Assembly: GCF_004016505.1 (NCBI RefSeq)
Contig: NZ_SACR01000001.1
Span: 1-64,000, forward strand
DNA from: Rubrivivax rivuli
GTDB lineage: Bacteria > Pseudomonadota > Gammaproteobacteria > Burkholderiales > Burkholderiaceae_C
Length of the DNA stretch: 64,000 nucleotides
Direction of reading: 5' to 3'
The notes under the pieces are model-generated. The model saw nothing but the letters and a program-made list of their open reading frames with translations. It was not told the DNA's origin and did not search any database. Shown here in pieces: positions 54,191 to 62,523 of this stretch; within the stretch, counting starts at the first letter, position 1, and every line of letters begins with the position of its first letter. The translations under genes and the position numbers were made by a program.

Positions 54191-55606
54191 ATGCTGCCGG
54201 CCGCCCAACCCACCCCGCCCGCTGGCGGTGCCTCGCCCCCGCTGGGCCGCCTGCTCGAACACACCGCCGACGCGGTGCAGGCGGTGCGCGGCGGGCAGTC
54301 GCTCACCGACGTGCTGGCGCGCTGCCCGCCCGACCTGCGACCGGGCGTGCAGGCGCTGAGCTTCCACACCCTGCGCTGGCTGGGCAGCGCCACCGAAGCG
54401 CGCGCGCTGCTGGCGCCCAAGCTGCCCCCACCGGCGGTGGACGCGCTGCTCGTCACCGCGCTGGCGCTGCTGTGGCCCACCGGCGCGGGTCAAGACCCGC
54501 CGCCCTACGCCGAGCACACCCTGGTGGACCAGGCCGTCAGCGCTGCGCGCGTGCGCACGCCGGCAGCGGCCAGCTTCATCAACGCCGTGCTGCGGCGCTT
54601 CCTGCGCGAGCGCGACAGCCTCGTGCCCGCCGCGCAACGCAGCGCCCTGGGGGCCTACAACCACCCGCTGTGGTGGGTGGAACGGGTCAAGCGCGACTGG
54701 CCGCAGCACTGGCAAGCCCTGCTGGCCGGCGCCAATCGCCGCCCGCCGATGACGCTGCGTGTCAACGCGCGCCGTGGCACCGGCGAAGCGTACGTGCACG
54801 GCCTGGCCGCGCTGGGCCGCGCCGCCACGCTGGCCGAAGACCCACCCGGCACGCGCCTGGGTGCCGGCCAGACGGTGGTGCTGGCCCAGCCCTGCCCGGT
54901 TCATCAGCTGCCCGGTTTTGCCGAAGGCGAGGTCAGCGTGCAGGACGCCGCCGCCCAGCGCGCCGCCGCGCTGCTGCTGCAGCCCGCCGAAGGCGACACC
55001 GGCGCGCCCTGGCAGCGCCCGCGCGCCCGCGTGCTGGACGCCTGCGCCGCCCCTGGCGGCAAGACGGCCCACCTGCTGGAGCTGGCCGATCTCGACCTGC
55101 TGGCCCTGGACAGCGACCCGCTGCGCCTGGCCCGCGTGCAGGACAACCTGAACCGCCTGCGGCTGCAGGCCGAGCTGAAGGCCGGGGATGGCCGCTTTCC
55201 CAAGGGCTGGTGGGACGGCCGGCCCTTCGACGCCATCCTGCTGGACGCACCCTGCACGGCCAGCGGCATCGTGCGCCGCCACCCCGACGTGCGCTGGCTG
55301 CGCCGGCAGGACGACATCCAGGCGCTGGCGCGCATCCAGGCCGAGCTGCTGGATGCCCTGTGGCCTCTGCTGGTCCCGGGCGGGCGCTTGCTTTACGCCA
55401 CCTGCTCCATCTTTCCGGCCGAGGGCCGGCAGCAGATCGACGCGTTTTTGCAACGCCTGCCCCCAGGGGCGGCGGTGCTGGAGCCGCAGGCGCCCGGCCA
55501 TCTGTTGCCGCTGCCCGACAATGCCTCAGGGGCGATCGCCAACCGCCCCGCGGCCTTGCAGGACGGTTTCTTCTACGCCCTGCTGCGCAAGTCCTCCGGC
55601 CCCTGA
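54191..55606 (+). CDS. rsmB: 16S rRNA (cytosine-967-C5)-methyltransferase RsmB
   Basis: A 471-residue RNA methyltransferase. The N-terminal NusB-like helical domain (about 20-150) is followed by the Rossmann core with VLDACAAPGGKTAHLLEL for AdoMet. The catalytic cysteines lie in LLDAPCTASGIVRRHPD and YATCSIFPAEG. It begins the rsmB-DUF4390-ntrY-ntrX string common in betaproteobacteria. DUF4390 follows 18 bases downstream. Confidence 0.95.
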   Translation: MLPAAQPTPPAGGASPPLGRLLEHTADAVQAVRGGQSLTDVLARCPPDLRPGVQALSFHTLRWLGSATEARALLAPKLPPPAVDALLVTALALLWPTGAGQDPPPYAEHTLVDQAVSAARVRTPAAASFINAVLRRFLRERDSLVPAAQRSALGAYNHPLWWVERVKRDWPQHWQALLAGANRRPPMTLRVNARRGTGEAYVHGLAALGRAATLAEDPPGTRLGAGQTVVLAQPCPVHQLPGFAEGEVSVQDAAAQRAAALLLQPAEGDTGAPWQRPRARVLDACAAPGGKTAHLLELADLDLLALDSDPLRLARVQDNLNRLRLQAELKAGDGRFPKGWWDGRPFDAILLDAPCTASGIVRRHPDVRWLRRQDDIQALARIQAELLDALWPLLVPGGRLLYATCSIFPAEGRQQIDAFLQRLPPGAAVLEPQAPGHLLPLPDNASGAIANRPAALQDGFFYALLRKSSGP

Positions 55607-55624
55607 CGAAGCCCCTACCCGCCC

Positions 55625-56227
55625 ATGCCCCCGCTGCCGGACCGCCCCGCCCCCCTGCAGCCGTGGCTGCCGGGCTGGCTGTTGGGTTGCTGCCTGGCCC
55701 TGTGGCTCTTGCTGGCCGGCAGCGCTGCCCAGGCCCAGGGCGTGGAACTGGCCGGCCTGCAGGTGCAGCGCCAGGACGGTGCCCTGAGCCTGGACTTCAA
55801 CGCCCGCGTGAACCTGCCGCGCTCGGTGGAAGAAGCGCTGCAGCGCGGCGTGCCCATCTATTTCGTGGCGCAGGCACAGCTGCTGCGCAACCGCTGGTAC
55901 TGGCGCGATGAGCGCGTGGCGCGTGTCACGCGTTCCTGGCGCCTGGCCTACCAGCCGCTCACCAACTCGTGGCGCGTGGGCCTCATCGGCGGCCTGAACC
56001 AGACCTTCCCGACACTGGCCGAGGCGCTGGCGCTGGCCTCGCGCAGCAGCGACTGGAAGCTCGCCGAGCTGAAGGAGCTGGACGCGGACAAGACCTACTA
56101 CCTGCAGTTCAGCTACCGGCTCGACACCTCGCAGCTGCCAGGCCCGATGCAGTTCGGGCTGGGCGGCCAGGGCGACTGGGCCGTGGGCGTGAACAGCACC
56201 CTCAAGGTCGAGCTGGGCAGCCCGTGA
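55625..56227 (+). CDS. DUF4390 family exported protein
   Basis: A 200-residue protein with an N-terminal hydrophobic leader (about 18-38, ending AQAQ) and a beta-rich domain. DUF4390 features: DFNARVNLPRSVEEAL, GVPIYFVAQAQLLRNRWYW and TYYLQFSYRLDTSQLP. Family function is unknown, but it nearly always precedes ntrY in betaproteobacteria. Its stop overlaps the ntrY GTG start (GTGA), so it is made together with the kinase and may sense for it in the periplasm; that role is a guess. Confidence 0.9.
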   Translation: MPPLPDRPAPLQPWLPGWLLGCCLALWLLLAGSAAQAQGVELAGLQVQRQDGALSLDFNARVNLPRSVEEALQRGVPIYFVAQAQLLRNRWYWRDERVARVTRSWRLAYQPLTNSWRVGLIGGLNQTFPTLAEALALASRSSDWKLAELKELDADKTYYLQFSYRLDTSQLPGPMQFGLGGQGDWAVGVNSTLKVELGSP

Positions 56228-58515
56228 GCAACTCGGCCCGCTGGGCCTGGATCATCGCCATCGTCGCCGCCACCGGCACGGCGCTGGTGCTGGCCTTCGT
56301 CATCAGCTTCAGCAGCCAGGGCGGCGGCTTCTACGAACGCCACTTCGTCTGGCTGTTCTGGGTGAACGTGGCCGTGGCCGCGCTGCTGACGCTGGTGATC
56401 GGCGTGGTGGCGCTGCGGCTGGCGGTGCGCGTGCGGCGCGGCAAGTTCGGCAGCCGGCTGCTCATCAAGCTGGCCGGCATCTTCGCGCTGGTGGGCCTGC
56501 TGCCGGGCCTGGTGATCTACACCGTGAGCTACCAGTTCGCCAGCCGCAGCATCGCGGCCTGGTTCGACGTGAAGGTGGCCGGCGCGCTGGACGCCGGCCT
56601 GGCCCTGGGCAAGGGCACGCTCGACACGCTGACGGCCGACCTCATCGGCAAGGCCCAGGTCGGCGCCGACCGCCTGGCCGACACCGGCCTGGCGATGGCG
56701 CCACTGGCACTGGAGCGGCTGCGCGAGCAGATCGGCGCCAGCGAGGCCGCGCTCGTGGGGCCGCAGGGCCAGGTGCTCTTCACCGCTGGCGGCAGCGCCA
56801 GCGCGGGCCCGCCCGAACGCGCCAGCGCCAACCTGATGCGCCAGGTGCGCGACACCGGCTCGGCCGCGCAAGTGGAGGGCCTGGACGACGAAGCCCTGGC
56901 GCCGGGCAACCCCGGCCCGCGCGTGCGCGCGCTGGCCCGCGTGCCACGCACCGGCACGGCGCTGGCGCGCAGCGAAGAGCGCTACCTCATGCTGCTGCAG
57001 CCCATGCCGCGGGCGCTGGCGGCCAATGCGCTGGCGGTGCAGGCGGCCTACAGCGAGTACCAGCAGCGTTTCCTGGCGCGCGACGCGCTGCGCCGCATGT
57101 ACGTGGGCACGCTGACGCTGGCGCTCATCCTGGCCGTGTTCGCGGCGGTGCTGCTGGCCATCGTGCTGGGCAACCAGTTGGCCAAGCCGCTGCTGCTCTT
57201 GGCCGATGGCGTGCGCGAGGTCGCGGCCGGCGACCTGCGGGCCAAGCCCGTCTTTCCCAGCGGCGACGAACTCGGCGGCCTCACGCGCAGCTTCGCGGCC
57301 ATGACCTCGCAGGTGGCCGAGGCGCGCGCGCAGGTGCAGCGAGGGGTGCAGCAGCTCGAAGGCGCGCGCACGCGGCTGCAGACCATCCTCGACACCCTGA
57401 CCGCTGGCGTCATCGTGTTCGACCGCGAGGGCCGCATCGACACCGTGAACCCGGGCGCCACGCGCATCCTGCAGCGTCCGCTGGCCAGCTGGCGCGGCCG
57501 CCGCCTGAGCGAGCTGCCCGACCTGAAAGACTTCTCGCAGGGCGTGGAGCAGCGCTTCGAACTGCTGGCCACCAGCCCCGAGGCCGGCGAACGCGACCAG
57601 TGGCAAGAGAGCTTCGACCTGCAGCGCGGCGACGGCACCACACTGACCTTGCTGGTGCGCGGCGCCAGTCTTCCCGGCGACATGCGCCTGATGGTCTTCG
57701 ACGACATCACCGAGGTGGTGAGCGCGCAGCGCAGCGCCGCCTGGGCCGAGGTGGCGCGGCGCCTGGCGCACGAGATCAAGAACCCGCTCACGCCCATCCA
57801 GCTCAGCGCCGAGCGGCTGCAGCACCGCCTGGGTGCCAAGCTCGAAGGGGCCGACCAGGCGCTGCTGGCGCGCAGCGTCAACACCATCGTCAACCAGGTG
57901 CAGGCGATGCAGACCCTGGTCAACGAGTTCCGCGACTATGCCCGCCTGCCGGCCGCACAGATGAAGCCGCTGGACCTGGGCGCGCTGGCGGCCGAGGTGA
58001 TGGGCCTGTACGGCCAGGCGCTGGACAACGGCCTGCTGCGCCCGCGTGTGGAACCCGGGCTGCCGGCCATCCGCGGCGACGCGACGCAGTTGCGCCAGGT
58101 CATCCACAACCTCGTGCAGAACGGCCTGGACGCCGTGGCCGACCGCCCCGATGGGCAGGTGGAGCTGCTCGTCTCGGGCGCGCGCGGCGAGCAGGGCGGG
58201 CTGCGGGCGGTGCGCCTGACCGTCATCGACAACGGCCCGGGTTTCGCCGACAAGGTGCTCAAGCGTGCCTTCGAGCCCTACGTCACCACCAAGGCCAAAG
58301 GCACGGGCCTGGGGCTGGCGGTGGTGAAGAAAATCGCCGACGAACACGGCGCCCGGCTGCGCGTGGCCAACCTGCACCGGGGCGACGATCCCGAGGGACC
58401 CGTCACCGGAGCCCGCGTTTCGCTATCATTTTCCAACTTCGCCGCAACGCCGGGCGGGCCTGACGAGGCCGCCGATGCCGGCGCCGCACCGGCCCCTGGC
58501 AGCGTGACGCACTAG
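56224..58515 (+). CDS. ntrY: Sensor histidine kinase NtrY
   Basis: A 763-residue membrane kinase. Helices lie at about 8-28, 40-66, 78-100 and 290-315, with a periplasmic segment between the last two. A HAMP domain (about 315-370) and a PAS domain (about 385-500) follow. Phospho-His is in RRLAHEIKNPLTPIQLSAERL, in two overlapping motifs; ATPase motifs are QVIHNLVQNGLDAV, DNGPGF and GTGLGLAVVKKI. The start is GTG at 56224, overlapping the DUF4390 stop. NtrY pairs with NtrX, encoded next, in nitrogen or redox control. Confidence 0.95.
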   Translation: MSNSARWAWIIAIVAATGTALVLAFVISFSSQGGGFYERHFVWLFWVNVAVAALLTLVIGVVALRLAVRVRRGKFGSRLLIKLAGIFALVGLLPGLVIYTVSYQFASRSIAAWFDVKVAGALDAGLALGKGTLDTLTADLIGKAQVGADRLADTGLAMAPLALERLREQIGASEAALVGPQGQVLFTAGGSASAGPPERASANLMRQVRDTGSAAQVEGLDDEALAPGNPGPRVRALARVPRTGTALARSEERYLMLLQPMPRALAANALAVQAAYSEYQQRFLARDALRRMYVGTLTLALILAVFAAVLLAIVLGNQLAKPLLLLADGVREVAAGDLRAKPVFPSGDELGGLTRSFAAMTSQVAEARAQVQRGVQQLEGARTRLQTILDTLTAGVIVFDREGRIDTVNPGATRILQRPLASWRGRRLSELPDLKDFSQGVEQRFELLATSPEAGERDQWQESFDLQRGDGTTLTLLVRGASLPGDMRLMVFDDITEVVSAQRSAAWAEVARRLAHEIKNPLTPIQLSAERLQHRLGAKLEGADQALLARSVNTIVNQVQAMQTLVNEFRDYARLPAAQMKPLDLGALAAEVMGLYGQALDNGLLRPRVEPGLPAIRGDATQLRQVIHNLVQNGLDAVADRPDGQVELLVSGARGEQGGLRAVRLTVIDNGPGFADKVLKRAFEPYVTTKAKGTGLGLAVVKKIADEHGARLRVANLHRGDDPEGPVTGARVSLSFSNFAATPGGPDEAADAGAAPAPGSVTH

Positions 58516-58523
58516 TAGAACGC

Positions 58524-59225
58524 ATGGCAACTATCCTGGTAGTCGACGACGAGTTGGGCATCCGTGCCCTGCTGTCCGAGATCCTGACCGACGAAGGTCA
58601 CACGGTCGAGCTGGCCGAAAACGCCGCGCAGGCCCGCCATGTGCGCGAGATGCTGCGGCCCGACCTCGTGCTGCTCGACATCTGGATGCCCGACGTGGAC
58701 GGCGTGACGCTGCTCAAGGAATGGGGCGCCAGCGGGCAGCTGAGCATGCCGGTCATCATGATGAGCGGCCACGGCACCATCGACACCGCGGTGGAAGCCA
58801 CCAAGTACGGCGCCAGCGCCTTCCTCGAAAAGCCCATCACGCTGCAGAAGCTGCTGCGCGCCGTGGAGCAGGCTCTGGTGAAGCCGGCGCAGCGCCTGGC
58901 CGCCGCGCTGCAAGGCGGGCTGCGCACCGAGCTGGGGGCAGCGCCAGGCGGCGACCCCCAGGCAGCGCCACTGCACCCGATGGCCCACACGATGCTGCCC
59001 CCGGCGCACGAGGGCCCGCGGTCTGAGCAGGTGTTCGACCTCGACCGCCCGCTGCGCGAAGCGCGCGACGCCTTCGAGAAGAGCTACTTCGAGTTCCACC
59101 TCGCGCAGGAAGGCGGCAGCATGACGCGCGTGGCCGAAAAGACCGGCCTGGAACGGACGCACCTCTACCGCAAGCTCAAGCAATTGGGCGTGGACCTCTC
59201 ACGCAACAAGCGCGGCGCCAGCTGA
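58524..59225 (+). CDS. ntrX: Response regulator NtrX, short form without AAA+ domain
   Basis: A 233-residue regulator. The receiver (1-125) has Asp8/Asp9, phospho-acceptor Asp52 region (LVLLDIWMPDVDG) and Lys (LEKPI). A Fis-type helix-turn-helix closes the protein (MTRVAEKTGLERTHLYRKL). Typical NtrX has a sigma-54-contacting AAA+ domain between them; here only a 65-residue linker is present, so it cannot activate sigma-54 promoters directly. It lies 8 bases after ntrY. Relatives in Burkholderiales share this form. Confidence 0.93.
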   Translation: MATILVVDDELGIRALLSEILTDEGHTVELAENAAQARHVREMLRPDLVLLDIWMPDVDGVTLLKEWGASGQLSMPVIMMSGHGTIDTAVEATKYGASAFLEKPITLQKLLRAVEQALVKPAQRLAAALQGGLRTELGAAPGGDPQAAPLHPMAHTMLPPAHEGPRSEQVFDLDRPLREARDAFEKSYFEFHLAQEGGSMTRVAEKTGLERTHLYRKLKQLGVDLSRNKRGAS

Positions 59226-59274
59226 AGCCTGCCGGCGGGCGCGGGAACTTGGGCTATACTGCTGGGCTCTGCAC

Positions 59275-59350
59275 GGCCTGGTAGCTCAGTTGGTAGAGCA
59301 GCGGATTGAAAATCCGCGTGTCGGTGGTTCGATTCCGCCCCAGGCCACCA
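59275..59350 (+). tRNA. tRNA-Phe (GAA)
   Basis: A 76-base cloverleaf with acceptor arms GGCCTGG / CCAGGCC, D-arm GCTC...GAGC, anticodon loop TTGAAAA (anticodon GAA) on a GCGGA/TCCGC stem, T-arm GGTGG-TTCGATT-CCGCC and an encoded CCA end. Confidence 0.97.
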
Positions 59351-59358
59351 GAACCCCT

Positions 59359-59434
59359 GCGGGATTAGCTCAGTTGGTAGAGCGATACCTTGCCAAGGTA
59401 TAGGTCGAGAGTTCGAGCCTCTTATCCCGCTCCA
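59359..59434 (+). tRNA. tRNA-Gly (GCC)
   Basis: A 76-base cloverleaf with acceptor arms GCGGGAT / ATCCCGC, anticodon loop TTGCCAA (anticodon GCC) on an ATACC/GGTAT stem, and an encoded CCA. It is 8 bases from tRNA-Phe and surely co-transcribed. Confidence 0.97.
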
Positions 59435-59442
59435 GATGCAAG

Positions 59443-59472
59443 AAGGCCCACCGTTCGCGGTGGGCCTTTTTT
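59443..59472 (+). terminator. Intrinsic terminator after the tRNA pair
   Basis: An 11-bp stem AAGGCCCACCG / CGGTGGGCCTT with a TTCG tetraloop and six T. It is a textbook rho-independent terminator. Confidence 0.95.
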
Positions 59473-59500
59473 CATGGTGCCGGCCGGAGGCCTGCTGCCG

Positions 59501-61357
59501 TCAGAAGGTGGTCCAGTCGTCGTCGGAGCCCGCGGCGGGCGCGGCCTCACGCGTCACCGGGGCGGCTGGCGGCCGGGGTGCAGGGGCCGCAGGGGCCGGC
59601 CTGGCCGCTTGAGGCCGCGGCGCGGCGCGCGCCGGGGCCTTCGGGGCCGCAGCCCGCTGCACCACTGCCTTGGCCACGGCACCGGGGCTGGCCACAGGGG
59701 CTGCCGACACGGCGGCAGCTGCGGGGGCGGGCGCAGAAGCCGGCGCCGCTGCTCGCTGCTCCTTGCGCAGGGCCACGGCATCGCCTTCGGCGATCGAGCT
59801 CTCGCCGGCACGCAGGCGGAACAGGCGCAGCGTGTGGTTCACGGTCTGCACCTGGCCGTTCAGCGCCTGCGCGGCCGCGGCCAGCTCTTCCACCATGGCC
59901 GCGTTCTGCTGCGTGATGCCGTCCATGTGCGTGACGGCCTCGTTGACCTGGCTCACGCCCTGCTGCTGCTCTTGCGCAGCGGAGCTCACCTCGCCCAGCA
60001 AGGTGCTGACCTGGCCCACGCTCTGCAGCACTTCCTGCATGCGCTGCTGCGCCAGTTGCGTCTGGCGGTTGCCCGCGTCCACACGTTCGGTGCTGGCGGT
60101 GATGAGCTGCTTGATCTCGCGCGCTGCCTCGGCGGTGCGCTGCGCCAGGCCGCGCACCTCGCTGGCCACCACGGCAAAGCCGCGGCCGGCCTCGCCTGCA
60201 CGGGCCGCTTCCACCGCGGCGTTCAGCGCCAGGATGTTGGTCTGGAAAGCCACGCCTTCGATGACGTGGATGATCTCGCCGATGCGCTTGGACGATTCGG
60301 AGATCGCCTCCATCGACTGCACCACACCCATCACGGCCTCGTGGCTGTGGTGGGCCACGCTCGAAGCCTCCTCGGACAGGCGTGCGCCCTGGCTGGCCGA
60401 GGCTGCGCTCTGCTTGACGGTGCCGTTGATCTGCTCCATCGACGCCGCCGTTTCCTCCAGGCTGCTGGCCTGGGCTTCGGTGCGCGATGACAGGTCCTGG
60501 TTGCCGGCGGCGATCTCGGCCACCGCGGTGCGCAGGTTCTCGGCCTCGGTGCGCACGTCGCCGATGACGGTGCACAGGTTCACCGACAGCTGGGCCAGCG
60601 CCCCCTGCAGTTCACCGGGCAGGCCAGGCGCGTCGACGTTCACTTCGTGCGTGAGGTCACCGGCGGCCAGCTGGCGCGCATCGGACAGCACGGCTTGCAG
60701 CGGCGCCTCCACCACGCGGCGCTGCAAGGCCTGCACCGCGAGTGCCAGCGCCAAGGCGGCCGGCACCCACACCACCGCGGCGGTGGCGCTGGCCAGCGCT
60801 GCACCGCCCAGCACGGCGCCCACGGCCAGTGCGCCGTGCACGCCCACGCGCTGCACCGCGGTGCCCACGGCCTGCAGGGCGCGGCCCACGGCATCGCGGC
60901 GCACCACGGCGCCGCGATGCAGGCCGGTGCGCAGTCGGCCTTGCGCGGCTTCTTCGCGCATGCGGGCATACAGCTGCTCGGCTGCGGCCACGCGGTCGGC
61001 CGAGACGGCACGCCTCACCGAGAGATAGCCCACCGTCTGCCCATCACGCTGCATGGGTGTGGCGTTGGCATGCACCCAGTAGTGATCGCCGTTCTTGCGC
61101 CGGTTCTTCACCAGCGCCGACCACTGCCGGCCCGATTCGATGGTCTCCCACATGTCGCGGAAGGCTTCCTCGGGCATGTCGGGGTGCCGCACCATGTTGT
61201 GGGGTTGCCCCAGCAGCTCTTCCCGCGTGAACCCGCTCACCGCCACGAAGGGCCCGTTGCAGTAGACGATGCGCCCTTTCAGATCGGTGACCGAGACCAG
61301 GGTCTGCTCGATCGGGAAGCTGTACTCACGCTGGGTGACGGGCAGGTTGCTGCGCAT
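59501..61357 (-). CDS. Aer-like PAS methyl-accepting chemotaxis protein
   Basis: A 618-residue receptor. An Aer-type PAS (about 10-115, with [14 protein letters not shown]) suggests FAD-based redox or oxygen sensing. Two hydrophobic helices (about 172-212) anchor it, with no periplasmic domain. HAMP-like and signalling regions follow ([19 protein letters not shown]). A long Ala/Pro linker (about 535-610) ends in DDDWTTF, like the CheR/CheB-tethering pentapeptide xWxxF. A sigma-28-type promoter lies upstream and AAGGA sits 8 bases before the ATG. Confidence 0.94.
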   Translation of the reverse strand: MRSNLPVTQREYSFPIEQTLVSVTDLKGRIVYCNGPFVAVSGFTREELLGQPHNMVRHPDMPEEAFRDMWETIESGRQWSALVKNRRKNGDHYWVHANATPMQRDGQTVGYLSVRRAVSADRVAAAEQLYARMREEAAQGRLRTGLHRGAVVRRDAVGRALQAVGTAVQRVGVHGALAVGAVLGGAALASATAAVVWVPAALALALAVQALQRRVVEAPLQAVLSDARQLAAGDLTHEVNVDAPGLPGELQGALAQLSVNLCTVIGDVRTEAENLRTAVAEIAAGNQDLSSRTEAQASSLEETAASMEQINGTVKQSAASASQGARLSEEASSVAHHSHEAVMGVVQSMEAISESSKRIGEIIHVIEGVAFQTNILALNAAVEAARAGEAGRGFAVVASEVRGLAQRTAEAAREIKQLITASTERVDAGNRQTQLAQQRMQEVLQSVGQVSTLLGEVSSAAQEQQQGVSQVNEAVTHMDGITQQNAAMVEELAAAAQALNGQVQTVNHTLRLFRLRAGESSIAEGDAVALRKEQRAAAPASAPAPAAAAVSAAPVASPGAVAKAVVQRAAAPKAPARAAPRPQAARPAPAAPAPRPPAAPVTREAAPAAGSDDDWTTF

Positions 61358-61389
61358 GGAAAGTGTCCTTCTGGCTCTTGCTCCTGCGG

Positions 61390-61416
61390 TTTACGGCCGG
61401 CCCGCCGCACACTTGA
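61390..61416 (-). promoter_or_regulatory. Sigma-28 (FliA) type promoter for the Aer-like receptor
   Basis: On the minus strand TCAAGTGT (complement of 61409-61416), exactly 11 bases, then GCCGTAAA (complement of 61390-61397). The consensus is TAAAGTTT-N11-GCCGATAA; matches are 6/8 and 6/8 with correct spacing, 33 bases before the ATG. Confidence 0.6.
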
Positions 61417-61494
61417 GTCCCATTTATCCTCGACAAAAGCTCGACATTCCAAGGCTGCGACATCCTGTGCGCGCCCCGCGCCCTGCACAGCGTG

Positions 61495-62475
61495 TCAGCC
61501 CGCCAGCGGCGCGGTCAGCGCATCGATGCGGGCGAGCACGTCCGGGTCCAGCTTGTCCAGGACGGTCATCGCGCCCAGGTTGGCCTGCAGCTGAGCCACG
61601 CTGGAGGCCCCGGTGATCACGGTGCTGACGCGCGGGTTCTTCGCCACCCAGGCGATGGCCAGCTGCGCCAGGGTGCCCCCCAGCTCGGCGGCGATCGGCT
61701 CCAGCGCGGCCACGGCGGCGTTCTTCTTCGCATCCAGCAAGCCGTCGCGCAGGAACGCCATGTTCTCCAGCGCGCCGCGGCTGCCTTCGGGGATGCCGTT
61801 GCGGTACTTGCCGGTGAGCAGGCCGCTGGCCAGCGGGCTCCAGGTGGTGAGGCCCAGACCGGTGGTTTCATACAGGCGGGCGTACTCCTTCTCCACGCGC
61901 TCGCGGTGGAAGAGGTGGTACTGCGGCTGCTCCATCAGCGGCTTGTGCCAGCCGTGGCGGTCGGCGATCTGCCAGGCCGCGGCGATGTCGGCCGCGCTCC
62001 ACTCGCTGGTGCCCCAGTACAGCGCCTTGCCCTGGTTGATGATGTCGTTCATCGCGCGCACGGTCTCTTCCAGTGGCGTGTGCGGGTCGGGGCGGTGGCA
62101 GTAGATCAGGTCGATGAAGTCGAGGCCGAAGCGCTGCAGACTGCCGTCGATGGCCTGCATCAGGTACTTGCGGTTCAGCGTGTCCTTGCGGTTGACGGCA
62201 TCACCGCTGCGGTCCAGGCCCCAGAAGAACTTGGTGCTGACGATGTAGTTCAGGCGCGGCCAGCCCAGCGCCTTGAGCGCCTCGCCCATGATGGTTTCGC
62301 TGCGGCCGCCGGCGTAGACCTCCGCGTTGTCGAAGAAGTTGACGCCGGCATCGAAGGCGGCGGCCATCATCTCGCGCGCCTGGCCCGTGTCGACCTGGTT
62401 GTGGTACGTGACCCAGGAGCCGAGAGACAAAGCGCTGACGCGCAGGCCGGAGCGGCCGAGGTGGCGGTATTGCAT
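61495..62475 (-). CDS. Aldo/keto reductase (potassium-channel-beta-like)
   Basis: A 326-residue NADPH-dependent oxidoreductase with a TIM barrel. The catalytic tetrad is visible as Asp and Tyr in [14 protein letters not shown], Lys in VSTKFFWG and His in LIYCHRPDP. The C-terminal [17 protein letters not shown] loop binds NADPH. It resembles the Kv-beta/YghZ group that reduces small aldehydes. The substrate is unknown. It is 49 bases downstream of the amine-oxidase gene on the same strand. Confidence 0.94.
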   Translation of the reverse strand: MQYRHLGRSGLRVSALSLGSWVTYHNQVDTGQAREMMAAAFDAGVNFFDNAEVYAGGRSETIMGEALKALGWPRLNYIVSTKFFWGLDRSGDAVNRKDTLNRKYLMQAIDGSLQRFGLDFIDLIYCHRPDPHTPLEETVRAMNDIINQGKALYWGTSEWSAADIAAAWQIADRHGWHKPLMEQPQYHLFHRERVEKEYARLYETTGLGLTTWSPLASGLLTGKYRNGIPEGSRGALENMAFLRDGLLDAKKNAAVAALEPIAAELGGTLAQLAIAWVAKNPRVSTVITGASSVAQLQANLGAMTVLDKLDPDVLARIDALTAPLAG

Positions 62476-62523
62476 GGTGTGGGGCGGCCTTGCGTAGAGG
62501 CCGTGGCAGAGGACGGAAGCCGC

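Noticed and set aside
59275..59434. An integration site at the tRNA pair
   Set aside because: Both tRNAs are intact and followed by a terminator and ordinary genes; no partial tRNA copy or integrase is in the window.
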